From positions 682,001 through 746,000 of the forward strand of contig JACKIM010000001.1 of the NCBI GenBank assembly GCA_020638465.1: a stretch of DNA of 64,000 nucleotides, written 5' to 3'. Every line of letters starts with the position of its first letter. Position 1 is the stretch's first letter. Both the position numbers and the translations under genes were made by a program. A model generated the notes under the pieces. It made no database searches. It was not told the DNA's origin and saw only the letters and a list, made by a program, of their open reading frames with translations. This stretch comes from Geminicoccaceae bacterium. Its GTDB lineage: Bacteria; Pseudomonadota; Alphaproteobacteria; Geminicoccales; Geminicoccaceae. This document shows positions 26,571-34,960 of this stretch, piece after piece.

Positions 26571-27659
26571 ATGGCCTCTGAAACATCACGCCGATGGATC
26601 GACATGGATGGTGTTGTACCGCGCGCACGAGTCGAGCAGCCTATTCGCTCCTGCGTGCTGGCCCTATATGATGGCCGCCTGGTCAATCTCGTCCGGCGCA
26701 CTCCCCGCAAGTCTCAGGAACTGGGTTCGGTTGAGATCGAGCACGAACGCGGCGAACACCTCGATACCCGTTCCGAAATGCTGCTGCGCGAGATAGGCGA
26801 GAGCGATCTGCCCATAGTACTCCGACTTGCGGCTGACAAGGGGCTGCGCTGCACCGATACCCTACCCCATGTGGGCAACGCCGAGTTGCGCGCGGTCATG
26901 GCCCATCGCCTCGACATGCTGACCCCGTGGAGCGAGCAACAGGTCTATTTTGATGCGTATCCCGGCGCCCGACTTGATGGCGGGCAGATGGAAATCGAGC
27001 TGACGGTCGTTCCGCGCCGCATCGTCGACGAAGCCGTGGAGGCTCTCGCCGCACTTGGCCTGACTGCACATTCCGTGGACCTCGCCGACAGCGACCCCTT
27101 TAGCGAGCCGCGTTACGACCTGCGCCAGCGGGCCAGCTTCGATCGCCCGTCGCGCCTGGTTCCGGCCGCCCTTGTCGTGCTGGGCCTGATCCTGGCCGTC
27201 GTTGCCGGTATTGGCGGCTATCAGTACTGGATCCAGTCCCAGAAGATCGACGAAAGGCAGCGGTTGGCCGATGCGTTGCAGCAGCGGTTGGCTGATGTGC
27301 CCGAATTGCATGCACGCATCGACCAGTTACGTGGCGAAGCCGATTATATCTACCAACGGAAGGCCTCGACGCCTTCGACGCTTGCGCTCATCGATGAACT
27401 CAGCGCCACCATCCCTGACGATGTATGGTTGACGCGGTTGTCGATTGATGGCGACGAGCTGACCGCGACAGGATACTCGCCCGATGCGTCGTCGCTGCTG
27501 GGAATCATAGAGGCCTCGACATATCTCTCGGCGGCCGAGTTCCGCTCTCCCAGCACCCGGCAGAAGATGCTGGTCGGGGACCGAGAGGTCGAGGTCGATG
27601 CCTTTTCCATCGGAGCGCGGGTCGATCGGATCGACACCGGTGCGGAGACTGATCCTTGA
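26571..27659 (+). CDS. gspL: Type II secretion inner-membrane protein GspL
   Basis: It belongs to the inner-membrane assembly platform and would bind the ATPase GspE in the cytoplasm and GspM in the membrane. The 362 residues comprise an actin-like/PilM-type cytoplasmic part (about 1-195), one membrane helix (LVPAALVVLGLILAVVAGIG, about 198-218), a coiled coil (DERQRLADALQQRLADV) and a PilN/ferredoxin-like periplasmic domain. ATG at 26571 has AAAGG at proper spacing; TTG at 26565 is also in frame. The cytoplasmic domain is shorter than in Vibrio or Pseudomonas. Confidence 0.82.
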   Translation: MASETSRRWIDMDGVVPRARVEQPIRSCVLALYDGRLVNLVRRTPRKSQELGSVEIEHERGEHLDTRSEMLLREIGESDLPIVLRLAADKGLRCTDTLPHVGNAELRAVMAHRLDMLTPWSEQQVYFDAYPGARLDGGQMEIELTVVPRRIVDEAVEALAALGLTAHSVDLADSDPFSEPRYDLRQRASFDRPSRLVPAALVVLGLILAVVAGIGGYQYWIQSQKIDERQRLADALQQRLADVPELHARIDQLRGEADYIYQRKASTPSTLALIDELSATIPDDVWLTRLSIDGDELTATGYSPDASSLLGIIEASTYLSAAEFRSPSTRQKMLVGDREVEVDAFSIGARVDRIDTGAETDP

Positions 27660-28204
27660 ATCTCATGACCCGACGGATCCTGGCGGCGCTGGCCGCAGCC
27701 GTCGTTCTGACGGCCATGGTCTGGTTCCCATACGATCGATTTTCCCGTGAAAGCGAAGAACTGAGGCAGGTCGAATTGCGGGTGAGCGAACTGGAGAAAC
27801 GGATCTCGACACGCGAGGAGTTGCTGGCGGAAGCCCGCTTGCTCGAACGGACAAGCCCAATCGAAGCCCTGCTCCTGCATGGCGACACCGCAGCACTGGC
27901 CGGTGCCGAACTGCAGGGCCTAGTCACCGTCATGGTCGAGTCGGCGGGAGGCGTCATCAGCCAGACGCAGGTCGTGCAACCACGCGATGCCGAGCCATTC
28001 GTGCAGATTGCGGTTCGCATCGATTTCGTGGTGTCCATGTCCGGGCTTCGGGACATACTTCATTCCGTGGAAACCAGCGAACCGGTGATGCTCGCCGATC
28101 GTATCACGTTGACCACCGAACGATCATCCGGGGCTGAAGTCGGGGAACACGTTCAGGTCAGCCTGGAAGTGGATGCATTTTCGCAGAAGGCGGCGCCCCA
28201 GTGA
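27656..28204 (+). CDS. gspM: Type II secretion protein GspM
   Basis: The last gene of the cassette. The 182-residue protein has one N-terminal membrane helix (LAALAAAVVLTAMVWFPY), then a long coiled coil (SEELRQVELRVSELEKRI) and a small C-terminal alpha/beta domain, as in GspM, the GspL partner. TTG at 27656 overlaps the gspL stop by four bases; the next ATG is at 27665. GspD, E and F, needed for a working system, are not in this window. Confidence 0.82.
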   Translation: MNLMTRRILAALAAAVVLTAMVWFPYDRFSRESEELRQVELRVSELEKRISTREELLAEARLLERTSPIEALLLHGDTAALAGAELQGLVTVMVESAGGVISQTQVVQPRDAEPFVQIAVRIDFVVSMSGLRDILHSVETSEPVMLADRITLTTERSSGAEVGEHVQVSLEVDAFSQKAAPQ

Positions 28205-28280
28205 GGCCGTTCAAAATCTTCCCTTCCGGATAAAGGTGGCAACCGGTAACCGTCGCTTGGGATAGATTGAAGCGGTCCAG

Positions 28281-28311
28281 CCTGAATGCACGGTTGAAGA
28301 ATGCATTCAGG
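28281..28311. repeat. Perfect 10-bp inverted repeat after gspM
   Basis: CCTGAATGCA (28281-28290) and TGCATTCAGG (28302-28311) are exact inverted copies around an 11-base loop. No T-run follows on either strand, so it is not a classical terminator. It lies in the 201-base gap between gspM and the cupin gene and could be an operator or an RNA stem. No other function could be seen in this gap. Confidence 0.5.
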
Positions 28312-28405
28312 TACGTTCCAACACGATACGGCAGTACGCTGAGTGGATGACGCCAGCGTTCATTGCCGGTAGTTTCAGCGGCAATTGCCATTTGGGAGAG
28401 ATTGG

Positions 28406-28771
28406 ATGGCCGACGTTCGATATGCTCGCGGTGAAGCTGACAATCGTCCGTGGGGACGCTGGGAAGTTCTCGAAACCGGTGATGGCTTCATCGTGAAACG
28501 TATCACCGTGAAGCCCGGTGGCGTGTTGTCGTTGCAGCTGCACCATCACCGCAGCGAGCACTGGGTCATCGTCGCCGGGAAGGCGCGAGTGACCAACGGC
28601 GACGAAACTTCCGACCATGATGTCGGCGCACATGTGCACATCCCCGTCGAGACCTGGCATCGTGCAGCCAACCCATTCGACGAGGTCATGGAGTTCATCG
28701 AGGTGCAGCAGGGCGAAATTCTCGATGAGAATGACATCGTTCGTCGAGAGGATTCCTACGGTCGGTCCTGA
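28406..28771 (+). CDS. Small cupin, mannose-6-phosphate isomerase type II C-terminal-like
   Basis: A 121-residue single cupin domain. It matches the C-terminal domain of bifunctional mannose-1-phosphate guanylyltransferase/mannose-6-phosphate isomerase: the early RPWGRWEVL motif, PGGVLSLQLHHHRSEHWVIVAGKA with the metal-binding His/Glu set, and HIPVETWHRAANP. Stand-alone versions may isomerise mannose phosphates or have lost that role. Start ATG at 28406 follows GGGAGAG. It ends 41 bases before the SDR gene. The link to exopolysaccharide is suggestive only. Confidence 0.85.
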   Translation: MADVRYARGEADNRPWGRWEVLETGDGFIVKRITVKPGGVLSLQLHHHRSEHWVIVAGKARVTNGDETSDHDVGAHVHIPVETWHRAANPFDEVMEFIEVQQGEILDENDIVRREDSYGRS

Positions 28772-28812
28772 TCGGCCCCCTGAAACGCGGATGAAAAGAG
28801 GACTGTCGACAG

Positions 28813-29559
28813 ATGCGTAAAACCTTGCTCGTGACCGGCGGAAGCCGCGGGATCGGCGCTGCCATCTGTCGGCTGGGAGCGAAAGGCGATTATGACGTCG
28901 CCATCGTCTACCGCAAGGAGAAAGCCAGCGCCGAAGCTGTCCTGGCCGATGTCAGGCAATCGGGTGCCCGCGGCGTTATCATTCAGGCAAATACCGCCGA
29001 TCCTGCACAGATCATCGCCATGTTTGATGAAACCGAGCGAATGCTGGGTCCTGTGGATGCGTTTGTTTCCAACAGCGGCATTATCCATGAGGGGCAGCCG
29101 CTGAGCGAGATCACAGTCGAGACTATTCGCCGCATCATTGACGTCGATCTCACCGCTCACCTGGTTGCGAACGCCGAAGCTGTTCGACGCATGGGACGTT
29201 CCCATGGCGGCAGGGGCGGCGCAATCGTCAACATTTCCTCGCGCGCGGCTCCGTTGTTTGGCGTCGGAGGATTTATTCCCTATGCAGCCGCCAAGGGAGG
29301 AATCGATGTCCTTACCGAAGGTCTGGGCCGCGAGGCCGCCGGCGATGGCGTCCGAGTGAACGGCATTCGCCCCGGCCTGATCGATACCGACATGCAACGG
29401 GAGACAGGCGTGGAGGATCGCATCGGCCGGTTCGGACCAGGCGTGCCCATCGGTCGTGGCGGGACGGCCGAGGAAGTGGCTGAAGCCGCTATCTGGTTCT
29501 TGTCGGAAAGAGCGTCCTACGTCACTGGTACAATCATCGATGTATCTGGCGGACGTTGA
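28813..29559 (+). CDS. SDR family oxidoreductase
   Basis: A 248-residue classical short-chain dehydrogenase. The NAD(P) motif TGGSRGIG is near residue 8. SNSGI occupies the NNAG position, with catalytic Ser in NISSRAAP and the YAAAK tetrad intact. The C-terminal region is typical (VNGIRPGLIDTDM, SYVTGTIIDVSGGR). YRKEKASAE after beta-2 has an Arg and a Lys suited to NADP(H). It follows the cupin on the same strand. Substrate unknown. Confidence 0.85.
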   Translation: MRKTLLVTGGSRGIGAAICRLGAKGDYDVAIVYRKEKASAEAVLADVRQSGARGVIIQANTADPAQIIAMFDETERMLGPVDAFVSNSGIIHEGQPLSEITVETIRRIIDVDLTAHLVANAEAVRRMGRSHGGRGGAIVNISSRAAPLFGVGGFIPYAAAKGGIDVLTEGLGREAAGDGVRVNGIRPGLIDTDMQRETGVEDRIGRFGPGVPIGRGGTAEEVAEAAIWFLSERASYVTGTIIDVSGGR

Positions 29560-29759
29560 TTCAATAATCACAGCAACCCTATAGCATACCAAACCTGAAA
29601 TCCTTGTATTTTGGGATATTATTGCTTGAAATAATACAATATATTTTTATCAAAATAAATACTTAAAGTTTAATAGTTGACTTTATTTTTATCTATTAAA
29701 AATAATTGATAAAATTTTAATAAAATTTCATATTATTTTTACACAACTAGGATGACATC
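29560..29759. promoter_or_regulatory. AT-rich control region upstream of the TbpB-like gene
   Basis: About 200 bases of strongly AT-rich DNA in a GC-rich genome. A -35-like TTGACT at 29677-29682 is followed by several possible -10 boxes in the region 29700-29720; none is clearly best. AGGATGAC gives a ribosome site just before the ATG at 29760. No gene is present. The composition suggests a curved or silenced promoter, possibly an acquired segment. Confidence 0.4.
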
Positions 29760-30647
29760 ATGTCAAAGATCCTCAGGTCTTCATTTTGCGTTCTCCTGTC
29801 TGCCGGAATGGCAGCCTGCAGCGGCGGTGGAGGGGGAGGTCACGACAACGGCCCCGCTTCGCCGACCGTCAATGGAGGAGGTAACGACGTCGGCTCGCTC
29901 ATCGGCGAGGCACGGCCATCGATCGAGTTTGCCGCCGCTCCCAACACTGCCAACGGCTCGCTGTCGCTCAACGGCGCCACGACCGATATCCTGTTCGACG
30001 GCTCGTTTCGCCCTACGATCAAGGTTACCGGCCGCGGCAGCATCGCCACCATGAACGACGCCCCGGTGAGCAGCTATGACGGCTTCAATGTCTATGTGAA
30101 ATACGGCGGCACGGGCGATACGGTGATGATCGCCAACAGCGCCGACAAGTCACTGAACTACACGGCATTCGGCGTCTGGGCGCAAGGCGACATCGATACG
30201 CTCCTGGCCAATGAGCGGGGCCTCGTCACGGATGCTGCAAGCTTCTTCGGCGGTGCCCAGACATCCGTTCCGGCAACGGGAACGGCCACATACAGGGGAA
30301 GTGCGACAGCCATCGAGGTTGCCGCGAACGACAGCACGACCATGGGCCTGTACACAGGAGCCATGTCCGCTTCGGTCGATTTCGGCGCCAGGACGATGAG
30401 CGGGTCGATGGCATTGCGCAATGCGGCAACCAATGCCAATCTGACTGTCAATACCGGTGACATGAGCATTACCACGGCCAGCGGCCGCTTTGGCGGTTCG
30501 GATTTCACTTCGAGCGCCGGTCATGTCGGCAGCGGCAACGGCCGCTTCTTTGGGCCCGACCAGAACGAGATCGGCGGCGCCTTCCGGATTGCCAACGATA
30601 CCTCGACGGTCATCGGCGCCTTCGGCGGAGCCAAGGACACCCCGTAG
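29760..30647 (+). CDS. Surface lipoprotein, transferrin-binding-protein-B-like
   Basis: The 295-residue product has a signal peptide ending MAACSGGGGGG, a lipobox followed by the glycine linker usual for surface lipoproteins. The C-terminal half is one eight-stranded TbpB-like barrel: YRGSATAIEV, MSGSMALRNA and the family end GRFFGPDQNEIGGAFRI...VIGAFGGAKD (about 260-295). This fold occurs in haem, transferrin and other surface-binding lipoproteins, and in Slam-exported proteins. I see no Slam gene here. The ligand is unknown, and iron acquisition is only an analogy. It stands alone between an AT-rich promoter region and a strong stem-loop. Confidence 0.78.
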   Translation: MSKILRSSFCVLLSAGMAACSGGGGGGHDNGPASPTVNGGGNDVGSLIGEARPSIEFAAAPNTANGSLSLNGATTDILFDGSFRPTIKVTGRGSIATMNDAPVSSYDGFNVYVKYGGTGDTVMIANSADKSLNYTAFGVWAQGDIDTLLANERGLVTDAASFFGGAQTSVPATGTATYRGSATAIEVAANDSTTMGLYTGAMSASVDFGARTMSGSMALRNAATNANLTVNTGDMSITTASGRFGGSDFTSSAGHVGSGNGRFFGPDQNEIGGAFRIANDTSTVIGAFGGAKDTP

Positions 30648-30657
30648 GCCAGAAATC

Positions 30658-30691
30658 GTCCGGCCGTCCTCGCGGTCAGCGACGGCCGGAC
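30658..30691 (+). terminator. Strong stem-loop after the TbpB-like gene
   Basis: GTCCGGCCGTC (30658-30668) pairs perfectly with GACGGCCGGAC (30681-30691) around a 12-base loop, 11 bases after the stop codon. There is no T-run, so termination would need a factor, or the stem protects the 3' end of the messenger. Confidence 0.5.
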
Positions 30692-30743
30692 CATGGAGGA
30701 CATGGACCTCGACAGAATTCCATGAACCAGCGTTGCAGGAATC

Positions 30744-30819
30744 TGGTGCCGGCGGCAGGACTTGAACCCGCAACCCCCCGCTTACAAGGCGGATGCTCTA
30801 CCAATTGAGCCACGCCGGC
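30744..30819 (-). tRNA. tRNA-Thr, anticodon TGT
   Basis: On the minus strand the 76-base cloverleaf starts GCCGGCG. It has a D-arm with the usual GGCTCAATTGGTAGAGC, the anticodon loop CTTGTAA (anticodon TGT, reading ACA) and a T-arm with GGTTCAAGTC. It ends in the matching acceptor strand with encoded CCA (TGG at 30744-30746 on the plus strand). Acceptor pairing is complete. Confidence 0.95.
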
Positions 30820-30919
30820 GACCGGGCGGGAAAATAGTGCATTTGCACGGGCTGTGAAAACAATAAATCCGGCGATGGCCCAACGAAATGTCACCGCACC
30901 TCGAAGATCGGCCGCGGGC

Positions 30920-31279
30920 TTACGACCCTCGGTAGGTCGTGTAGCCATAAGGAGATACGAGCAAAGGTACATGATAGTGACGATCCGGATCGGCGATGCC
31001 GAAGCGCAGGGGAACGTCATCCAGAAACGGCGGATCCGTCAGATCGACATCGCAGATCTTGAGGTAATGGCCGACATGAAACACCAGTTCGTAGGTGCCA
31101 CGCGCCATGCTCGCGCCGTCCAGCAGCGGCTTGTCGAGGCGGCCGTCATGGTTGGTGACCACGCTGGTGATATGACCGCGCTCCGCCCCTTCGATCCGAA
31201 AGAGATCGACATGCATTCCGCTCGCCGGACATCCACGTGCCGTGTCGAGAATATGTGTGGTAAGTTTGCCGCTGGCCAC
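30920..31279 (-). CDS. uraH: 5-hydroxyisourate hydrolase (transthyretin-like)
   Basis: It opens 5-hydroxyisourate to OHCU in uric acid breakdown. A small periplasmic or cytosolic beta-sandwich of 119 residues. Family motifs are complete: KLTTHILDTARG at the N-terminus, the HYHVPLLVSPYGYTTYRGS C-terminus with the diagnostic YRGS end, and the active-site His and Arg. I place the start at the GTG at 31279 because GGAGG lies eight bases upstream and the protein then begins like other HIU hydrolases; ATGs further upstream are in frame. No uricase or OHCU decarboxylase is visible here. Confidence 0.92.
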   Translation of the reverse strand: MASGKLTTHILDTARGCPASGMHVDLFRIEGAERGHITSVVTNHDGRLDKPLLDGASMARGTYELVFHVGHYLKICDVDLTDPPFLDDVPLRFGIADPDRHYHVPLLVSPYGYTTYRGS

Positions 31280-31370
31280 TTCCCGTCCCTCCCTGGACAT
31301 TCGCAATCCTGTCTAGCAGCTTGGCAGGAACAAGGCGACAACCTAGCCGAGACTTCCCAAGACCGGCACC

Positions 31371-32501
31371 TCACGTTGGCGGAAGCGGAGCAATATCCGT
31401 CAACGGGCGAAAGAGGCAGGTGGTCACACTGCCGAAATAGTCATCAATCATGGGCGCGCCGTCATGGCCATGTTCGATCAGGATCTGCCCAAGGCGACGG
31501 GCACTGCTCCTGTCACCGAACCGCGCGGCATAGGCTTCGAACCAGGCCATGTAGTGTCGCCCGTGCCCACGCCTTTCGAGAAATCCCAGATTCTGTTCCC
31601 GGGGAGCATAACCATCCAGCAGGCCTGGAGTGTCGATGGCATTCGCGAGGAAGGTGACGAGATCATGAATGGTCAGACCGCGTTCGCTCTTCGCCGAATA
31701 AAGGTCTACCCCCTGCAACCTTGCCATTTCGGCGATGTTGATCAACGAGCCGACAGCATGACGCTGATAATGAAGGGCCAGCTTTCCCCGTGCGGTCTCG
31801 AGCGGCAGACTGCCATCGTCGCGAGCCTGCCCGAGAGCGATGTGGAACCGCTCGATACCCTTGTCGAACATCGCACGATCACCCGTCAATGCGCCCCAGG
31901 CCATGGTCACGCTATCGGCAAGATAACGGTGATTGTTCCGGCTGCTGGTCCGTGCCGGCCGCGAGAATCGATTGGGACCGCGTCGCATGTCGACCAGTTC
32001 GCCCAGCCACGCCTCGATGTTCGCCGACTGTTCCGGGTCGACATCCCCAGCACCACGAACCATGGAAAAGGCGACAATCATCGGCATCAGGGTGCGATCC
32101 AGATTGTAGAACACACGTGCGCGATGTTCCGTCTCGCGCTCAAGCAACGCGTCGTTGCGCGCCCACAGATCGAGATGATCGACAATGGCACGCCGCGCAG
32201 CCTCATCATCGAAGGCGAGCACCAAAGCTGACGCACGCATCAGGCTCATCGCAAGATCCTGCCCCGGCTGCCGCTCGCTCCCTACGGTTTGCACCACAGG
32301 CTCCGGTGTCCACTCGACCGGTCCGGCTCCACAATAGGCAGAACGCTGCTTGACACCGAGCCGCCGAAGCTCATCCCGGCGCTGCTCGATGGACACCAGT
32401 ATCTCACCTGCCTTGTGCAACACGTGAGGTATGACAGCCCGACCTGCGGTAGGGCACCAGACAAGAGTGACGCAGATCAGAACCGGGAAAACTCGCCGCA
32501 T
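31371..32501 (-). CDS. Secreted PL5-type alginate-lyase-like protein, copy A
   Basis: The roughly 376-residue product has a signal peptide ending PTAGRA and one alginate lyase (alpha/alpha toroid) domain. Catalytic features of PL5 AlgL enzymes are in place: N189-N190-H191 in SSRNNHRYL, and R238 with Tyr seven residues on (Y245) in RGKLALHYQRHA, preceded by DDGSLPLE. AlgL cleaves polymannuronate in the periplasm, and family lyases also act on other uronates. ATG at 32501 has GAGG upstream; a GTG 15 bases earlier is in frame. A paralogue lies immediately upstream on the same strand. No alginate synthesis genes are nearby, so the substrate is open. Confidence 0.75.
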   Translation of the reverse strand: MRRVFPVLICVTLVWCPTAGRAVIPHVLHKAGEILVSIEQRRDELRRLGVKQRSAYCGAGPVEWTPEPVVQTVGSERQPGQDLAMSLMRASALVLAFDDEAARRAIVDHLDLWARNDALLERETEHRARVFYNLDRTLMPMIVAFSMVRGAGDVDPEQSANIEAWLGELVDMRRGPNRFSRPARTSSRNNHRYLADSVTMAWGALTGDRAMFDKGIERFHIALGQARDDGSLPLETARGKLALHYQRHAVGSLINIAEMARLQGVDLYSAKSERGLTIHDLVTFLANAIDTPGLLDGYAPREQNLGFLERRGHGRHYMAWFEAYAARFGDRSSARRLGQILIEHGHDGAPMIDDYFGSVTTCLFRPLTDIAPLPPT

Positions 32502-32558
32502 TGCCGCCTCGAACACAAAGGCCTGACATTCGGCAGCACAATATCAAACTTATCAAAA

Positions 32559-33683
32559 TCAATCTATAGTTGAATTTGTTGCAAAAAAGCAACTTGTCAT
32601 CCCGCCTGAATAATCGTCGAGACGCTCTCCCTGTCGCGCTCCAAGGCGCTTCATGGCATCGCGTAGCAGACGGACATTATCGTCATCGGGGAAGCGGGCG
32701 GCATAAGCCTCAAGCCAGCTCATATAGTGTCGATCATGCCCACGCTCGACAAGAAAACTCAGATCCTGCGGTTCAAGGGTATATCGCTCCAGGACGGACG
32801 GGTCGGTGACGCCACGCGCGAGAAAGCCGATCATGTCGTCCAGCCGCCCGCCCCGGCTGTTCGTCTTTGTGTAGAGATCATATCCCTGGGTTGCTGCCAT
32901 CTCGGCAATGGCTACCAGTGAGGCAATGGCATGACGCTGATAGAACAACGCCAGTTGGCCACGATCGGTTTCCAGCGGAAGACTACCATCGTCACGCATC
33001 TGCCCAAGCGCAATCGTAAACCGTCGGATACCTTCGCGGAAAAGCGTATCGTCACCGATGAGAGCTCCCCACGCCATCGTAACACTGTCACGCAGGTAGC
33101 GATGGTTGTTGCGACTGCTTATTCGCATCGGATCGACGACACGATTCGGTCCCCGCATCCTGACCAGACCATCGAGCCACGCTTCGATGCGCTCCCGATC
33201 CTTCGACTTCAGTGTCGGGTCATCCCGAACAAAACTATAGCTGACGATAATCGGCAACAGGGTACGGTCGAGATTGTAGTAGGTGTTGGCGTCGATCTCG
33301 CCGCGCAGGCGTGACAGGCCGCCCTTGCGGGCGAAGCGAATCAGATGCTTGACGATGACACGTTTGGCCGCCGCATTGTCCCATGCAAGAACGGCCGCCG
33401 CCGCCTTCATGAAAGTCAGCGCCATACCATCGGCGGGCTGATGCCCGCCGGTGACATTGCGTACCGTGCCATGCGACGGCCAGCCACTGTCCCGATCGGG
33501 GCCGCATAACTGCCGGACCCGCTTCACGGGCATTTGCTTCAGCTCGAGTCGCCTCTTCTCGGTCACGATCATGACCTGTCCCGGTCGAGTAATATGATAG
33601 CTTGGTGGCTTTTGAAGGGAATCGGCCCGGGCGCCCCCTACGGTCAGGACAAGACCAAATGCGGATACAAGACGAACGAACAA
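32559..33683 (-). CDS. Secreted PL5-type alginate-lyase-like protein, copy B
   Basis: Paralogue of the next gene; by eye about half the aligned residues match, with identical blocks SSRNNHRYL, DSVTMAWGAL and RDDGSLPLET. The product of about 374 residues has a signal peptide ending GGARA and the same active-site set: N192-N193-H194, and R241 with Y248 seven residues on (RGQLALFYQRHA). I place the start at the TTG at 33683, where the signal peptide begins, 13 bases after the preceding stop; an ATG at 33752 is in frame but would overlap the neighbour. The gap to copy A (32502-32558) is AT-rich. Substrate unknown. Confidence 0.72.
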   Translation of the reverse strand: MFVRLVSAFGLVLTVGGARADSLQKPPSYHITRPGQVMIVTEKRRLELKQMPVKRVRQLCGPDRDSGWPSHGTVRNVTGGHQPADGMALTFMKAAAAVLAWDNAAAKRVIVKHLIRFARKGGLSRLRGEIDANTYYNLDRTLLPIIVSYSFVRDDPTLKSKDRERIEAWLDGLVRMRGPNRVVDPMRISSRNNHRYLRDSVTMAWGALIGDDTLFREGIRRFTIALGQMRDDGSLPLETDRGQLALFYQRHAIASLVAIAEMAATQGYDLYTKTNSRGGRLDDMIGFLARGVTDPSVLERYTLEPQDLSFLVERGHDRHYMSWLEAYAARFPDDDNVRLLRDAMKRLGARQGERLDDYSGGMTSCFFATNSTID

Positions 33684-33696
33684 GTGCAGTCTCGCT

Positions 33697-34563
33697 TCAG
33701 GCCGCGACAACGGCGCGACGATGGCCGGTGATCCACGCGCCCGCACGGCCAACGAATTCCTGCATTGCCAGTGTTATCCTGCGTGAACCTTCATGCAGCT
33801 GTCGACTGCTCTCATCCATGAACAGATTGCGCTGGAACTCGAACTGGATGGCGGAACGCCCGAACCGTGGCCGGCCATGCCGCCGGGTAATGTATCCGCC
33901 AGCATAGGGCTGGTTCAATCGCACAAGAAAGCCCGCAGATCCAAAGGTCTCGAATGCGAGGTCGACCAACGCCGGTTCCGCCGAGCGACCGTGGGCATCG
34001 CCGATCACAACGTCGACCGCCCTGCCCTGGACAACGGCAATGCCCGACGGCATGGAATGACAATCGACCAGCAACGCATGACCGAACCTTTCCGACAAAT
34101 CGCTCATGGTCGCATCAATCGCTTCATGATAGGGTTCATGGAGTCCGTCGATACGCCCACGCAGTTCCTCATCGCTCATGCTCCGGGCATGGAGGGCAAT
34201 GCTGTTGATGCGCGTGGGAATGACACCAAGACCAACCCTCACCTTGTCGGTCACACGCAGCCTGTGGTGTCCAGGTGTCGCCAGCAGTTCGGGGGCAATC
34301 TCATCGGCTTTTCGGTTGAGATCGACCACTGCACGACTGTAGCGCGCACGGATCATCGAAACGCCAGCGTCATCGCACACCGGCTCGAACATCCGATCAA
34401 CCGGCCCATCCCCCAGAGGCCGCAGCACCTCCTCCTTCACGGCGAGACCTTCCCGATATTCATCAGGAAATGCCGTGCCGCTGTGAGGCGACGAGAGAAG
34501 GACGGGCAACCGGGCCGGCGTAGCCTCGATGAAATCATAAGATCCGTCGGTGATCCCGCTCAT
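33697..34563 (-). CDS. N-formylglutamate amidohydrolase family protein
   Basis: The 288-residue zinc hydrolase is of the HutG/N-formylglutamate deformylase family. Motifs include LLSSPHSG with a metal His, RARYSRAVVDLNRKADE, LLVDCHSMP and GDAHGRSAEP. The family releases formate from N-formylglutamate in histidine breakdown, but many members away from hut genes have other amide substrates. No hut gene is nearby here. ATG at 34563 is preferred; the frame is open 63 bases further upstream. It lies just upstream of the two lyase genes on the same strand and could share their transcript. Confidence 0.85.
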   Translation of the reverse strand: MSGITDGSYDFIEATPARLPVLLSSPHSGTAFPDEYREGLAVKEEVLRPLGDGPVDRMFEPVCDDAGVSMIRARYSRAVVDLNRKADEIAPELLATPGHHRLRVTDKVRVGLGVIPTRINSIALHARSMSDEELRGRIDGLHEPYHEAIDATMSDLSERFGHALLVDCHSMPSGIAVVQGRAVDVVIGDAHGRSAEPALVDLAFETFGSAGFLVRLNQPYAGGYITRRHGRPRFGRSAIQFEFQRNLFMDESSRQLHEGSRRITLAMQEFVGRAGAWITGHRRAVVAA

Positions 34564-34658
34564 CTTGGATGATTTCTCCAACGTCCGGCCTTGCATCAAA
34601 CAGACGCTTACGGATTGCAGGTCCATTTTGCAACCTGCTCAGGGTCGCAACACTTTCA

Positions 34659-34743
34659 TGGTGCCCGCTGCCGGACTCGAACCGGCACGGCCGAAGCCTC
34701 GGGATTTTAAGTCCCGTGCGTCTACCTGTTCCGCCAAGCGGGC
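34659..34743 (-). tRNA. tRNA-Leu, anticodon TAA
   Basis: An 85-base minus-strand gene with the long variable arm of class II tRNAs. The acceptor stem GCCCGCT pairs with AGCGGGC, followed by an encoded CCA (TGG at 34659-34661 on the plus strand). The anticodon loop is CTTAAAA with anticodon TAA, and the T-arm is GGTTCGAGTCC. Confidence 0.94.
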
Positions 34744-34881
34744 TACGCGCTTCCATCTAGCAGTCGGGCCCGACCATTACCAAGAACCTTGTCCGGCAGA
34801 CGATCATTGACACGATTCTCCACATATATTCGCATATATACACTGACCGAAGGATTCAACACTGAATATCAGTGGATATAA

Positions 34882-34908
34882 ATTTATTATCCTTAAAGGA
34901 TAATAAAT
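34882..34908. promoter_or_regulatory. 27-bp AT-rich palindrome, possible operator
   Basis: ATTTATTATCCTT (34882-34894) and AAGGATAATAAAT (34896-34908) are exact inverted copies around a single A. This symmetry suggests a dimeric regulator site about 50 bases upstream of the TTGACA box, in the position of an upstream activator. An AT-rich stem as a terminator for the minus-strand tRNA region is less likely because the tRNA reads away from it. Confidence 0.55.
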
Positions 34909-34960
34909 CAAAAGATTTTTAACTTTAAATTCTATAAGCCGTCGGTCGAGCCTATTTTTT

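Noticed and set aside
23157..28204. Type IV pilus cluster
   Set aside because: GspK-like tip protein, GspL and GspM plus the GspG calcium loop point to type II secretion; no pilB, pilT, pilQ or pilC.
34550..34810. Open frames over the tRNA-Leu
   Set aside because: They overlap a complete tRNA and have no gene-like features.
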